From contig OY288248.1 in the NCBI GenBank assembly GCA_958450325.1, positions 43,104,005 through 43,168,004 of the forward strand: DNA of 64,000 nucleotides. The letters are read 5' to 3'. Source of the stretch: Agrostemma githago. Lineage: Eukaryota > Streptophyta > Magnoliopsida > Caryophyllales > Caryophyllaceae. Positions 17,921-29,158 of this stretch are shown piece by piece (the stretch's first letter is position 1; every line of letters starts with the position of its first letter). The notes under the pieces are model-generated. The model was not told the origin of the DNA and did not search any database. It saw only the letters and a list, made by a program, of their open reading frames with translations. The translations under genes were made by a program, and so were the position numbers.

Positions 17921-19677
17921 TCATGCCTTACGGTTCGCTGAGGTCTTTCGTTCCACGAGTCTCCCCATCTTACGTTTGTCATCGAGTTTGATCCATATGC
18001 ACGTAGCGTTTCTTATGAAAGCGCGAATTTTCGGCAACACGTCGTCGCGAGCTTCATTCATGTCAGCAAGTACGAGACTTGCTGCCACCTCGAACGACAA
18101 GTAACGCCTCCCGAGCTTTGACCCAATATCAGTGTGGGTGAACGGCGCACCGTCGTACAGGCACATGTGCATCAAGCAGAAAATGCCGGACTCCGGATCG
18201 TTCTTCCGGGCGCTCTGCCATTCCAATTTTACTTGGCGATGCTCAAAATTCGCCAGGTGACTGCCCTTAATCAGCCCTTTCTCGTCCATGTAGACCCTCA
18301 ATGATTGCATCTGTTGCAGTATTAGGTAATAGTAAACATTAGCACCCAAGCAGTAGAATATTTTTGACGTGGTGAAATTAAGCATATGCGTGCAACTTAC
18401 TATCTCGCTGGACACCCGGAACATATGCGACCCTGGGGCGTGTGTCTAGTGATCGAGGATATCAACTGTTCCTTCTCTAAAGTTGACGCACACGCACGCG
18501 TAGTGCCCCATAGTATGCACCGGGAAAAACAACAGTTCGGCGTTCAAGTCGAATGTCCCGGCGCAGTCTTGTATGAATCTGTCCCACGCTTCGTACAGAC
18601 CGTCAGTGTCTTTGTCCGCAGGGGTATTTGAGTCGGGTCGTTCCAGTATACGGGTCAGTGAGTCCTAACGGATGGCGAATATTAGTTGTCATCAGTGACA
18701 GGATGCGAGAATGGAATATATCATGTGCGTGGCTGCACATCGCAAAGTGTGTGATTGTACAGACTAAAGTGTGTGATTGTACAGACTAAGCCGCGTGACT
18801 TTGCAGCGTGCAGAGTGTGACTATACATGACAGTGTGATTGCAAATTCTAGGATGTCTGACTATATAATGTGCGTGGCTGTACAACTTATATCACGTGAT
18901 TGTGCACCATAACAAGAGTGACTCTGCAAAGAGATGTCTGACTATTAATGTCAATGGGGGTCATTTGTACTATTTAATGCCTGACTTTGCAACTTATAGC
19001 ACGTGATTGTACAGACTAAGCTGTGTGACTTTGCAGCGTGCAGAGTGTGACTATACATGACAGTGTGATTGTGCACCTCAACAAGAGTGATTGTACACAT
19101 CAACATGTGTGACTGTGCAACGTATTTCACGTGATTGTACACCTCAATATGTGTGACTGTGCAACTGATAGCATGTGATTGTACATGTCAACATGTGTGA
19201 CTGTGCTAAGTGAACTTTGTGATTATTTCTAACTATTTAATGTGAATGGGGATCATTTGTACTATTTAATGTGATAGGTAGGAGGTTATGGGGGCATACC
19301 ATGTGTTGAATTCCGAACCACGCCATCGTTTGGTCCGTGGGGGAGGATAACCCACGCCGGTTGTCGTCTGATTCGCACCAGTTCATTAGGTGCGACCAAC
19401 ACTCCAGCACAACGGCGCTCATGCCACCGACGGAGAAGAGCGATTGAATGTCACATCTCTCCAGCTGCGCACGAGGGCCGTAGGACCCAAAGCGTTCACT
19501 GCGGATTTGTTGACACCGGTTAGTAGGTGTAATATGAAACACGCATCAGGAACAAAAGACGGTCACTTACTTTTCGTCGTACCCATTATCGTCGAGGAAG
19601 CAGTAGTCGGCGGTGTGTTTTCGCAGGCTGAGCATCCCACTCGTCAGCCCCACTCGCAGGCGAAATACGAGTGACAT
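17921..19677 (-). pseudogene. Ulp1-like peptidase B, Cys to Ser and nonsense
   Basis: This is a C48-type (Ulp1/SENP) SUMO-peptidase-like gene. I read minus-strand exons 19571-19677, 19300-19498, 18401-18664 and 17921-18310; junction phases agree. It parallels gene A exon for exon: LRKHTADYCFLDDNG matches VRKDVIDYVFDRG, VLECWSHLMNW matches VDCWCRLLNHL, and MGHYACVCVNF matches EGHYSCACINF. The catalytic His (GHYAC) and Asp (ILDH) remain. The nucleophile motif NDCGVY of gene A is here PESGIF, with Ser encoded at 18188-18190. A TAG at 18446-18448 follows LDH where gene A has Gln, so a C-to-T change is likely. The N-terminal NLS and acidic modules of gene A are missing. It should be catalytically inactive even if read through. 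Confidence 0.75.
18725..19220 (+). repeat. Largest GTGTGAYTNTACA motif array
   Basis: About twenty degenerate copies occur at ~20-25 bp spacing: GTGTGATTGTACAGACTAA (twice), GTGACTTTGCAGCGTGCAG (twice), GTGTGACTATACATGACA (twice), GTGTGACTGTGCAAC (three times) and others. A ~65-bp higher-order unit is partly repeated (18776-18830 and 19012-19065). It lies in the intron between exons 2 and 3 of Ulp1-like gene B. All copies point the same way. Confidence 0.75.
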
Positions 19678-19764
19678 GACAATGGCGTCCGGGGCAGGTT
19701 CACCCTGGTTCAAGGAGCAACCCAACCCATCTCCACAGCCCCGTATCCGAGACTTAATCGCCGA

Positions 19765-22700
19765 CTATCTTTCTTCTGGGACTGATCTGGGGGTGGGTCC
19801 AGGTGTTTTCGGTGATTTGCTCTGACGCTTCTTGGCGGTTGCCTTCACAGGAGTGGTTTCAAACGTACGGGCAGATTCCAACGATTCCTTGTATTTTCCG
19901 AATTCAATCACTTTCTGCAAAACAGCGTTCCTCATCTTGTTCGCGTCGCTCAGTATAAGGGTCGCCGTGATCTCCGCCCTGCACATATTCATGGCCGCCA
20001 TTGTCCCCAAGGAGCAGTTGAACGAGGACCCGTTGTACAGCATCATGTGCATCATCAGGTACACTCCACAGTCATTGGCGGAGTACCCCACTCCCTGCCA
20101 TGATAAGGGAACGTTTACCAATTTAAACGCACGGACCTTCTCACCTTTCTCCAGCCCTCGTTGTACCATGAACTCCCCCATCTTATCAACCTGCAAAACA
20201 AGTTCAAACAGGATCAGTTGTTGGACACATTCGCGGTCACATAATTGATTCAATATTAAATTAAAAGGGCCTGACCGCTGTCCGAGTAATGCCATAGTAA
20301 GACAACTTTGTAAAATCTTTATCGTACAACTGGTTGTCGAGGTACTCTATTTGCTCAGAATTGAAGTTGATGCAGGCGCAACTATAGTGACCCTCGTCAC
20401 CCGTCAAGATCGGGACGAATACCTACAAACAATGCGTCAGGATTATGGGGTGATAACAACTACGAATAGACAGTATGTCCAGGATAATACCATGTCCGAG
20501 TCCAAAGCAAACTCGGAGAAACTATTTTTTATCCACTCGCCCCACACGTAAAATATTTCTTCGTCATATTTATTGCCCTTGCCTCCTTCCTTCCACAATG
20601 ACAACACTGGGGCCTGCTCACATGCATTGATGGTAATACATGTAGTCAGTTTGTGTTTGACATGAGTGCGACTGTACAGCGTAAAATGTGTGACTATACA
20701 GCTTGTAGCGTGTGACTGTGCAGTTTATAGCGGTGACTGGACAACACAATGTGTGTGACTATACAGGTGACAGTGTGTGACTATACAGCCAATTGTCTGC
20801 GATTATACACCTAATTTGGGGGTTGAACGTACCGTATGTCCAAGAGAGAAGTAACATCTACTGGTTACTCTTGATGCTTTTTTGTCGTGCACCAGGTGGT
20901 TCAGCAGCCTACACCAGCAGTCAACGACGTTATTCATCACCTCCAGGCTAGGCTCGAGCATCTGCATGTCGCCCCTCGCGATACAGTCGTAAGCTGTGTA
21001 CTCGACCAACATTTCGCTGCAGAACAAACGAAGTCCCGATTAGCACATGCATTTTTAAAAACAACATGACCAGGACAATAAGTACGTACCCTGACGGACG
21101 TGGCGTTCCCCGGTCGAAGACGTAGTCGATTACGTCTTTCCGTACGCTGAGGATATCCCAGAAGATGACGATGTTGGAGCACATGAATCCAGAGATTACA
21201 AGCTACCCCCTCATTACTCTTCCACAGTCCAACGTGCAGCCCAAATTGTCCGAATCGTGTCCATGCACTCAAATGCCACGTCGGAGTGGAAGATGTACCG
21301 ATGATGTTTAGCCTCCGGGTGCGTCCTGGTCACTGAACCATCGTCTGTCTGCTGAGTATCGGTCACGACGATTTCTTCCGTCGCGGGCGTGGTGGCAACA
21401 GCGTCCGCTACAGCCCAGCCTGCTTTGTGCAGTTCCCTCTCAAGGCTAGAACTAACTGTCGCATCGGGCGGAGCCGGTGCTACATCTAAAGCCGACCGTG
21501 CGTCCGCTGTCCCCCACCCTGCTTGCCGTAGAACCACCACTACGGTCGGACTCATGTCCACCGAACCCTTCACAACGGAGTCTTGGTTGATTTCTACACC
21601 GGCATCATTCTCTTCAACTTCCCCCTCACAGAAACCTGGTGTCACGATGCCACCATCAAAAGTCCCCTCATCATCGCAACCCTCTGTTCCATCATCATCT
21701 CCCACGTAGAAACCTGATTTGTCAATATCTTCATCCGCGTAACCAGAATCACGCAAGTCTTACATAATTTGGCGTACCAGACCGCAGGCTTCAGCATCGC
21801 GCTGCTGCTCGCCCTCAACGACGGGGGCGTTCTGGGTAGTCTGCTTCAACTGGCCGGCCAACGAAACGACTTCATCGATATACCGGAGGACAGATGGATC
21901 TTCCCAGAATGGTTGGGAGGACGGGTCCTGACTTGGAACTGCATTGTTCCTCGTCGATATTTCTCTTACTTTGGAGGCAGTCTGCTCACAGAAACCGCAA
22001 AAGGCTAGCGCACACCTTCAGAATTCCATGAAAAAACGCCGGTCGTCCTATAATTCAGTTGAAGTCAAATCATTAGTGCGAAGCTCAGTGGTGTTGAGGC
22101 TGGCAGTGTGACTATGACTAAGCATCTAAGTGTGTGACAGTAAGGAATAAAGTGTGTGACTATACAGTTTATAGCGTGTGACTGTGCAGGTTATAGTACT
22201 GACTGGATAACATAATTCGTGTGTCTATACAAGTAATAGTGTGTGACTATACAGCTAATAGTATGTGACTATACATCAGGATGAGTGTGATCATAACGAC
22301 CGTGACTATACAAGAATCTCAACTGTATTATAAACACAGTTTTATGAATCGTATATGCTTTTAAAACATAGGTAAGGCTTTCAGATTAAATCGTTTCACG
22401 AACAATTAATTGATGATTTATAGAGTGGCTGGGAGATCACTTACGTCAACCGCGTTGTCTTCCGATTGATCGCCTCTCTCCACCCCTGTCGTTATTCTTT
22501 TTGGACTAGAGTGCTGGTTGTCAGAGGGCATCGTTATAGCGGGGGTGCACTCGCTGCCTGTTTTCCCACATGTACGTGGGTACGACACCTTCGAACGCTG
22601 CTGATTTCCCAGGGATCCCGTCTCCAGTTCCCCAGCAAGACGATCGCTTATTCTCCGTGCATCCCAATGTGCGATAAATGGTATGTCGCATCTGCAAGTC

Positions 22701-23881
22701 TCGCTACGGAAATCGTAGCGTTGGAAGTACGCAATCATCAGAATGGGGATGCACCCCCGGAGGTAGTTGACGACTTTGTTGGAGTCACGCGTCCCCTTAC
22801 CCGCCCGCACCAGATCCTGCAGGACAAAGCTACACCAGTCCTGTTCACCAATCAAGTCCACGTCCTCCACTGCGGCCACCAGACTCAGGTCCAGTGAGTT
22901 GTTCGTAGTAGGCGCGAGGAATGATGACAACGCGAACAACACGAACCTGCGGACAAAGTCGTCTTCAGCGGCTTTGGTTGCCATTAACTTTTCGTGCACC
23001 CTCCCTAATGTTATTGGCCCGCTGCTGTCAACCACATCGAACCCCTTCCTCCAGGTACTCTTTAACCTGATCACGTCAGGTGAGTCTGCCCCTTTCTTAT
23101 TTTGTGTTGGGATTATTTTCACCGGATGAGGGCCTAAAGGTAGCTGGAGGCAATCGTGGACTTCGTACTTTGACATCATGAATGCCTCCCGGTGTGAGGC
23201 GCGGAAAATATGGGACCCGTCAGAAAATGCACGTAGGAACATAAGCGAATGGTCAGTGGGGACCGATTCGATCCTCAGCTCCAAGAGCCCGCCGAAGCCA
23301 ACAACACGCACCCTCTCTTTCTGATCATTCGATAATTGCGCAATTAGTTGGTGCAACCACTTGGGCCTACAGTGAATATCTGGCTGACCCTCTCGGTGGT
23401 CCCCCCTCTTCCTCCGAGACACACACACGTATGTGGGGTCGGCCGGTGTATCATATTTGACCCTCCTCTTTTTTTTGGGCTTGCTTTCCTCAACACTTTC
23501 TGTCTCACCCACATCCAGATCGGCGACCGGTGTATCAGATTTGACCCTCCACTTTTCTTTTGGCCTGCTTTCCTCAACAGTTTCTGTCTCACCCACATCC
23601 AGATCGGCGACCAGTGAATCAAAAGTCACCCTCTTTTTTTTCTTGTGTTTGCCTTCGTCAACGATTTCTGTCCCCACCACATTCGTCTCAGCAACGATGT
23701 GGTCCCCTGATGTATTTTCAACAGACTTTACAACAGTCTTCTTCTTCTTCTTCTTTTTCTTCTTACCCAAATTTTGGTCCACAACCAATCTATCATCAAT
23801 TACATCTTCGCGGACCGATGTCTCTGCCACGACCTTCTTCTTACTGGTCTTCGTTCGAACTTTCTTCTTCGCACCCGACAT
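19765..23881 (-). CDS. Ulp1-like SUMO peptidase A with NLS/acidic N-terminus
   Basis: A C48-family cysteine peptidase would cleave SUMO from proteins, probably in the nucleus. Minus-strand exons: 22445-23881, one starting at 21981 and ending near 21214, one ending at 21090, then 20833-21016, 20491-20613, 20276-20422 and 19765-20190. Exon 1 encodes a Lys-rich N-terminus (nine-Lys run near residue 40), two ~30-residue repeats (VADLDVGETE, VEES, PK) and a helical domain of the kind preceding Ulp1 in plant transposon proteins. Exon 2 is acidic. The catalytic part keeps His (GHYSC, codon 20387-20389), Asp (EYLDNQ) and Cys (NDCGVY, codon 20068-20070), then a basic Ser/Pro/Lys tail. Doubts: an in-frame TAA at 21760-21762, which a GTAAGA donor there might splice out, and an unresolved exon 2/3 frame. 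It may be partly decayed. Resembles Kaonashi-type MULE genes. Confidence 0.7.
20655..20812 (+). repeat. GTGTGAYTNTACA motif array in Ulp1-like A intron
   Basis: About seven copies (GTGCGACTGTACAGC, GTGTGACTATACAGC, GTGTGACTGTGCAG and similar), all between two exons of the peptidase gene. Confidence 0.65.
22100..22318 (+). repeat. GTGTGAYTNTACA motif array in Ulp1-like A intron 1
   Basis: About nine copies, including GTGTGACTATACAG repeated several times, between the first and second exons of Ulp1-like gene A. The block TACAGYTTATAGCGTGTGAC is shared with the array at 20655-20812. Confidence 0.65.
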
Positions 23882-23904
23882 CCTGCTGCAATAACAACAT
23901 GCGT

Positions 23905-24420
23905 AAAGAGTGTGATTTTACAACTGAGTATACGGCTTCAACGGTGTGATTCTACAGTAAAAAGAGAGCGACTCTGCAACATAAGGAATGTGCCTATACA
24001 GCCTCAAACGGGTGACTATACAACCAACACTGCATGACTATACAATATAAAGCGTGTGACTTTGCATCATAACAAGTGCGACTGTGTAGATTCAAAGGTG
24101 TGATTGTACATCATTATGTTACTTCACAACAAAATGTAACGAGTGCGACTATGTACCTTCAAACGGGTGACTGTACAACCAACTCTGTGACTTTACAACT
24201 CTGTGACTATACAATATAAAGCGTGCGACTTTGCATCATAAGACCGCGACTGTGTGGCTTCAAACGTGTGATTGTACATCATTCTGTGACTTCACAACAA
24301 ACTCTGTATGACTGTACAAGCAACTCTGTATGACTGTACAACCAACTCTGTATGACTCTTCAAATGTTAATTTTATTTCTTCCCAAACACCAAGTCTGTG
24401 ACTATAAGACTGCTTTAACG
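23905..24420 (+). repeat. GTGTGAYTNTACA motif array upstream of Ulp1-like A
   Basis: About twenty copies at 18-28 bp spacing, with local higher-order repeats: CCAACTCTGTATGACTGTAC and variants at 24296-24355, and TATAAAGCGTGYGACTTTGC at about 24048 and 24218. It covers the 5' flank of the minus-strand peptidase gene, so it could act in its promoter. Confidence 0.7.
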
Positions 24421-25148
24421 TAAGCTTCAACAAGGAAGCATGCAAAACTTCAACAAAGAACCGTCTAATCGATGGCACATGCATACTTACAATGACGACT
24501 ATGGGAACTTCAACAAAGAAATAAAGACTTCATCTTTAGCTCTATAACTACAACTAGTGTACAACTAGTGTACAACTACGACCCCTTCAACTCAAAATTA
24601 GGGTTATAACTAGAGGAATAACGATTAATCAGGAATAAAAACTGTGTGAATATTAGTTGTCAAAGAAAAAAACTTCATCTTCGACTCTATAACTACAACC
24701 ACTGTACAACTACAACAACTTTAACTCAAAATCAGGGTTATCGGGTTGGAAAAATGCTCTTTTATGGTTCATGCATGCGGGAGTTGGTGTTTTTAGGGTT
24801 CATGAAAATGGAATAAAAAAGGGTTGAACAAAAGGAAAATCGGAGGTCGAAAATCGAACATTCAACATACCTTATTGGAGAAGGAGAAGCTGCGGAAATG
24901 TAGATGGAGATGGAGAAGCTGCGGAAATGGAGATGGAGATGGAGATGGAGATTGATTTTTTTTGAGAGAGGAAGAGAGCGGTGAGTGATTAGGTAGGAAA
25001 AGAATTGAAAATAGGTGAATGGGGAAGGTGAAACGTATTGGGCGGGAGTATAGAGAGGAGGGAAATTAATTGGGGGATAGGGTGAGGGGGCTATTGACTA
25101 GTGATGGGGTTGATGGCTGATGGCTGTCCGCAGCACATCAGTCCCGCA
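24421..25148. other. MULE right subterminal region
   Basis: Non-coding. A ~100-bp block (CTTCATCTTYRRCTCTATAACTACAAC, then CAACTMAAAATYAGGGTTAT) is duplicated at about 24530 and 24670. A purine-rich stretch (GATGGAGATGGAGAAGCTGC and shorter copies) lies at 24890-24960. I see no gene. Confidence 0.5.
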
Positions 25149-25250
25149 ACACTTTTTTTTTTTTTTTTTTTTTTATACAATCTAAACTCATCCATCCACC
25201 GTCCATATTAAGCTAAATGGATGGGGGGGGGGGGGGGGGGGGAGGGGGGG
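25149..25250. repeat. Poly-T and poly-G homopolymer tracts
   Basis: A run of ~22 T at about 25150-25173 and a run of ~22 G (then A and a further 7 G) at about 25224-25250 flank a short CCATCC/GGATGG inverted block. Exact lengths are prone to sequencing error. Confidence 0.7.
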
Positions 25251-25325
25251 ATCAACACTAAGAGACTCTTGGAGAGTTAGTAACTCCCTTGATCCCCCCT
25301 CTCTCTCTATATATATATATATATA

Positions 25326-25830
25326 TTTGTAACTTCAGTTCACATATTTTGTAACTTTAGTTTACATATTTTGTAACTTCAGGTTACATGTAACTTCAGA
25401 TCGTATATTGTAACTCTAGTCCATATATTTATAACTTCAGTTCACATATTTTGTAACTTCAGTTCACATATTTTGTAACTTCAGTTCACATATTTTGTAA
25501 CTTCAGATCAATTCTAACCAGTTTATATATTTTTGTAATTTCACTTCACATATTTTGTAACTTTAGTCCATATTTTTGTAACTTCAGTTCACATGTTTTG
25601 TAACTTCAGATCATATATTGTAACCACAATCCATTTTCTGTAATTTCAATTCCAATCATTTCATATATTTTTGTGACTTCAGTTTATATATCACGTAACT
25701 TCAGTTCATATATTTTGCAACTTCAGATCATATATTGAAACTCCGGTCATGTTTTATAACTTTATTTCGAATCAGTTCATTTATTTCTGTAACTTAAGTT
25801 CTTATATTTTGCAACTTTAATTCATCTCAG
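25326..25830 (+). repeat. ~22-bp minisatellite in copy A
   Basis: Around twenty degenerate units of TTTGTAACTTCAGTTCACAT in head-to-tail order. The same array is present in copy B of the outer element at 43298-43625, so it is part of that element and not a local expansion. Confidence 0.8.
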
Positions 25831-26161
25831 TTAATATTTAACTCAAAACTGTCAAATATGATGAATACAAATTCCGATTGAAACTCCAAACATCAAATAC
25901 TAAAATTCAAATGAAAACATTCAAATATTTTGATTTATGTTAAATATTTATTGGGTTTGAGATAGTTTATTAAATTGGAATGAAGAGAGTGTATTAAATT
26001 TAGTTGGAAAGAGAGTATATTAAATTTGGTTGGAGAGAGAGTGTATTAAATGTTGAGTGTATTAATTATGATCAAATGAATCTCAGCCCTCCCTCCTCAC
26101 CCCATCCAAAAGCTCAAAAGAGGACTTATGCACTTATAGGGAGGGATGTCCTTATGTGAAC

Positions 26162-26195
<34 letters not shown>

Positions 26196-26196
<1 letters not shown>

Positions 26197-26560
26197 AAAG
26201 GAATCAAGGGAGTTTGGTGAAAAGTGGGAAGTTGAGAAGTTGTGTTTTTGGTCCTTGATCTTGGGTTGAATGGATGGCTTAGATGGATGATGTGTAAAAA
26301 AAAAAAGGAAAGGAGACAACAAACTGACAAGCAGCAGTGGAGAGAGGGAAGCAACCCTCCCCTCAATCACACTTCGCAGCAGTGGAGAGAGGGGAGCATC
26401 CTCTCCTCAATCAAACTCTCCCTTCTTCATTACTTCCCCCCTATCATTTTCAATTCATTTCCCTAATTCAATTCATCTCTCCCTAACAAAACTCCATCAA
26501 ATAAGCTCCATTAATAACTCCGACCATACTCCGTCAACAACTCCGATCATACTCCGTTTT
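26196..26560. mobile_element. Truncated MULE left end
   Basis: It begins GGAATCAAGGGAGTTTGGTG, nearly identical to the MULE left end at 11214, and stays alignable through GTTGTGTTTTTGG, the GGATGGCT block and GACAAGCAGCAG. It then diverges into a C-rich leader and stops at a TA tract. No matching right TIR is found, so it is probably a truncated or rearranged relative. It is wedged between the two copies of the outer element, in the TA tracts. Confidence 0.6.
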
Positions 26561-27476
26561 TAATATATATATATATATATAGGAGAGATCATATAAGCTC
26601 CACTTATATATTTAAGGTCCTAAGTTCCAATCTCAGCCATCAGATTAAATAGAGATGGATGGCTTAGATTTGTTGATATATATAATTATTTAAAAAAAAT
26701 AAAACCAATGTTTACCTTTTCCATACCTCTTTTTTCCCCTCACAATTGATTACTGCTCTCTCTCCAACCCATCTCCACGATTCCATTACTACTCCACCAA
26801 ACTCCTCTTCTTCAATCTCAGTCTCCATTACTACTGCTCTTCAATCTCCACCCTTTGTTTTCCCTTTAATCTCCGTCGAAGCACCTCCAGTTCTTCATCT
26901 CCATTACACTTCTTCATTTCAGGTAAATCTTACTGTTAATTTCGCATATTGAGACCAGTAATCTCTAATCTAAAATTCGAGTAACCCTAATTTGAAATCT
27001 TACTGTTAATTTCGGACTGAGATTATGGTTTTTTAGGTTTACAATCAAAAAAAGTTAGGGTTTTTTATGTTTGCAATTGAAGTTAGTTTAAAATCAAAAA
27101 AATTAGAGGTTTTTAGGTTTAGAATCGAAATTCCTTATAAATTATAAAAATTAGGGGTGTTTTTAGATTTAGAATCGAAGTTCGTTTAAAATCAGATTAA
27201 AATACTATTAAGTTGATTTCGTTTAATATTAAAAAAATTAGAGGTTTTTGTGTGTATTGTTGTGGGTTTTATTTCATATTCAATTTTTGTCTGTATTAGG
27301 CTGATTTCGTTTCATATTTCCACCTTTTTCATTTGTTTTCAATTTTATATTTTAATTGATATTTTTTTCATTATGTTTTTGATTTTTATTGTCCGTTTAC
27401 TCGTTTTCCTTTTTTTTGTCATTGAAATTGTTTCCGTCTTAATTTTTTGATTAAATGTTTTTCAATTAATATAGTT

Positions 27477-29095
27477 GTGGACATGACGTAGGTCCACCCC
27501 GACGCGGCCACGCGCGGGTTTGGGTAGGCGAATGAATCTCGTGGTGAGATTGTTCTCGGGTTCGAAATTTAAGTCAAAATGGAGTCGCCACCGAATTTTG
27601 TGGTTATTCGGAACCATACGAGCCCACTCTATGTCGTCATGGGCTTTACACAAAGTAAGCCCACTTCGATTTCAGAGTTCATTGGGCTCGTCCCTTTGCA
27701 TTGCAATATCGATACCGTATAAACCGGCTTTCGTATATAGAATGACTCTCGTGCACCAAGTGTTTCGGACATCCGGAAACCAAAGGTTCTGAGTAAGGGG
27801 TGAGGGTACGTGTTGGGAAGCCCACTAAGGACACCCAACCCCGCCCGCACATGGCGGCCTCTACTAAGACATCGCTCGTGTTCGTGTGCGCGCGCTAGTA
27901 AAACGATTAAATGATATGCAAACAACGTTTTCGGGCTAGCATATGAATAGTATATGAACTACGTCATTTAATGCATCTTGATTTGTAGTCGAAATGATTT
28001 AGCATGCGAGGTTCATTTATAAAGCGATAAGCAAGTAAATAAATGAAACTCATAAATAACGTACACGTTACACGGGTGGAAATACAACCCGGCCAATACA
28101 AAAATTACATAAACGATATGGAAATGGTATAATAAATAAATAAAGGTTAAGAACGGACCCATATATGCGTTAGACCATGAAATGTGTAGACGGACTAACC
28201 CCGTTTAAATGCACATTATGTTGTACATCAAACGAAGGACGGAGACATAGGACCTAGGCGTGATGCTAGCCCGATCCTATGCCTCGATGCCTTGTCCCGA
28301 CTTATCACATCGAAAAATCGATCAAAGTCGTTAAGGTGTCGTGGTGAACGTGAGTTTTGGAAGATGGATTCACGTGATTGGCTTTACACGTGTCGACTAA
28401 AAGTCGTAAAAAAGGACGAGGCTTAAATGTTGCATTTAAGCTCTCGGTTTTCTGGGTTACAGGACCCACTCGGTCGAGTCATGGTCTGACTCGGTCGAGT
28501 GCGTCCTCAAAAAAGGTTCTGCCCAGCTTTATGGACGCTACTCGATCGAGTGGCCTATGCACTCGGTCGAGTATCCCCTCGAAAAAGGTTCTGTCCTGTT
28601 TGATGGACGCTACTCGATCGAGTGGCTTATGCACTCGGTCGAGTAGCCCCTGTACGAGTGTCAACTCGTTTCGTTGTTGGGGTGTAAAATCGACGGTCGG
28701 TCGAATTAAATGCAAATATCGCATGATTTGAATTTAACTCGACCTCCGGTACTATAATCGTGTACATGTACGATTATAATACCGTTGTCGGGATTTTATG
28801 AAAACGTTTACGTTAGAAAATTTGAATTAGCAACGGAATGCCTCCCTCTACGTCACGACATCAAAACTAACCCTTTCGGGTTATATGATGTCGGTTTTCG
28901 TGTCAACGGGTTCCGCACTAATTAAAATGGGATCGAATTCGTTCAACTACGATTAGTCGCGATCACGTCACACCCTTGAGTACATTGGGGCGGGGCTCCT
29001 CGAAAGGGCTCCACCTCCGTCGTTGCTCGTAAAGGGATTAGACGGATTTTAGGCGACAATTATAGTCAAACGTATCCGAAACCGAATTTTTGATA

Positions 29096-29158
<63 letters not shown>

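Larger units (their letters stand above)
11206..25312. mobile_element. ~14-kb MULE with FAR1 transposase and Ulp1-like genes
   Basis: Both ends carry the same 15-bp sequence in inverted orientation: GGGATCAAGGGAGTT at 11215-11229 and its complement at 25282-25296. Both are bordered by TA and CT/GA tracts that blur the exact ends and the target duplication. Copy B of the host element has an uninterrupted version of the site (around 43285-43300), which confirms an insertion. Contents: a FAR1-type transposase gene on +, and on - two small coiled-coil genes and two Ulp1-like genes. Mutator elements with Ulp1-like genes (Kaonashi/KI type) are known from Arabidopsis and other plants, and this one fits that class. 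Confidence 0.8.
10224..26178. mobile_element. Outer TIR element, copy A, holding the MULE
   Basis: The left end reads GGATCATATAAGTCCC and then a long subterminal region. The right end, read on the minus strand, has GTTCACATAAGGACATCC and ends in a CT/TA tract. Its interior aligns with copy B at 26581-44078: a pyrimidine-rich exon-like segment, an intron-like T-rich stretch (CAG-GTAAGG near 10498 to TTGCAG near 11089), GATGAAGACGAAGAGG-type repeats and then a 22-bp minisatellite. The exon-intron look suggests a captured gene 5' portion, as in Pack-MULEs. The 14-kb MULE at 11206-25312 sits in its TA tract. Confidence 0.6.

Noticed and set aside
18725..19220. Regular short repeats considered as a CRISPR array
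   Set aside because: The units are degenerate, spacers are themselves repetitive, and the sequence lies in an intron of a plant transposon gene.
21389..21709. 106-codon + strand frame (Ser/Thr/Pro-rich)
   Set aside because: It is the complement of the acidic exon of Ulp1-like gene A; the minus-strand reading fits the family and exon pattern.
27629..27925. 98-codon frame present in both Tat LTRs
   Set aside because: It is repeated only because the LTRs are copies. It overlaps other frames on the opposite strand and has no domain.
29098..29157. Long TA repeat as a functional element
   Set aside because: It is an ordinary microsatellite within the LTR that differs in length between the two LTRs.
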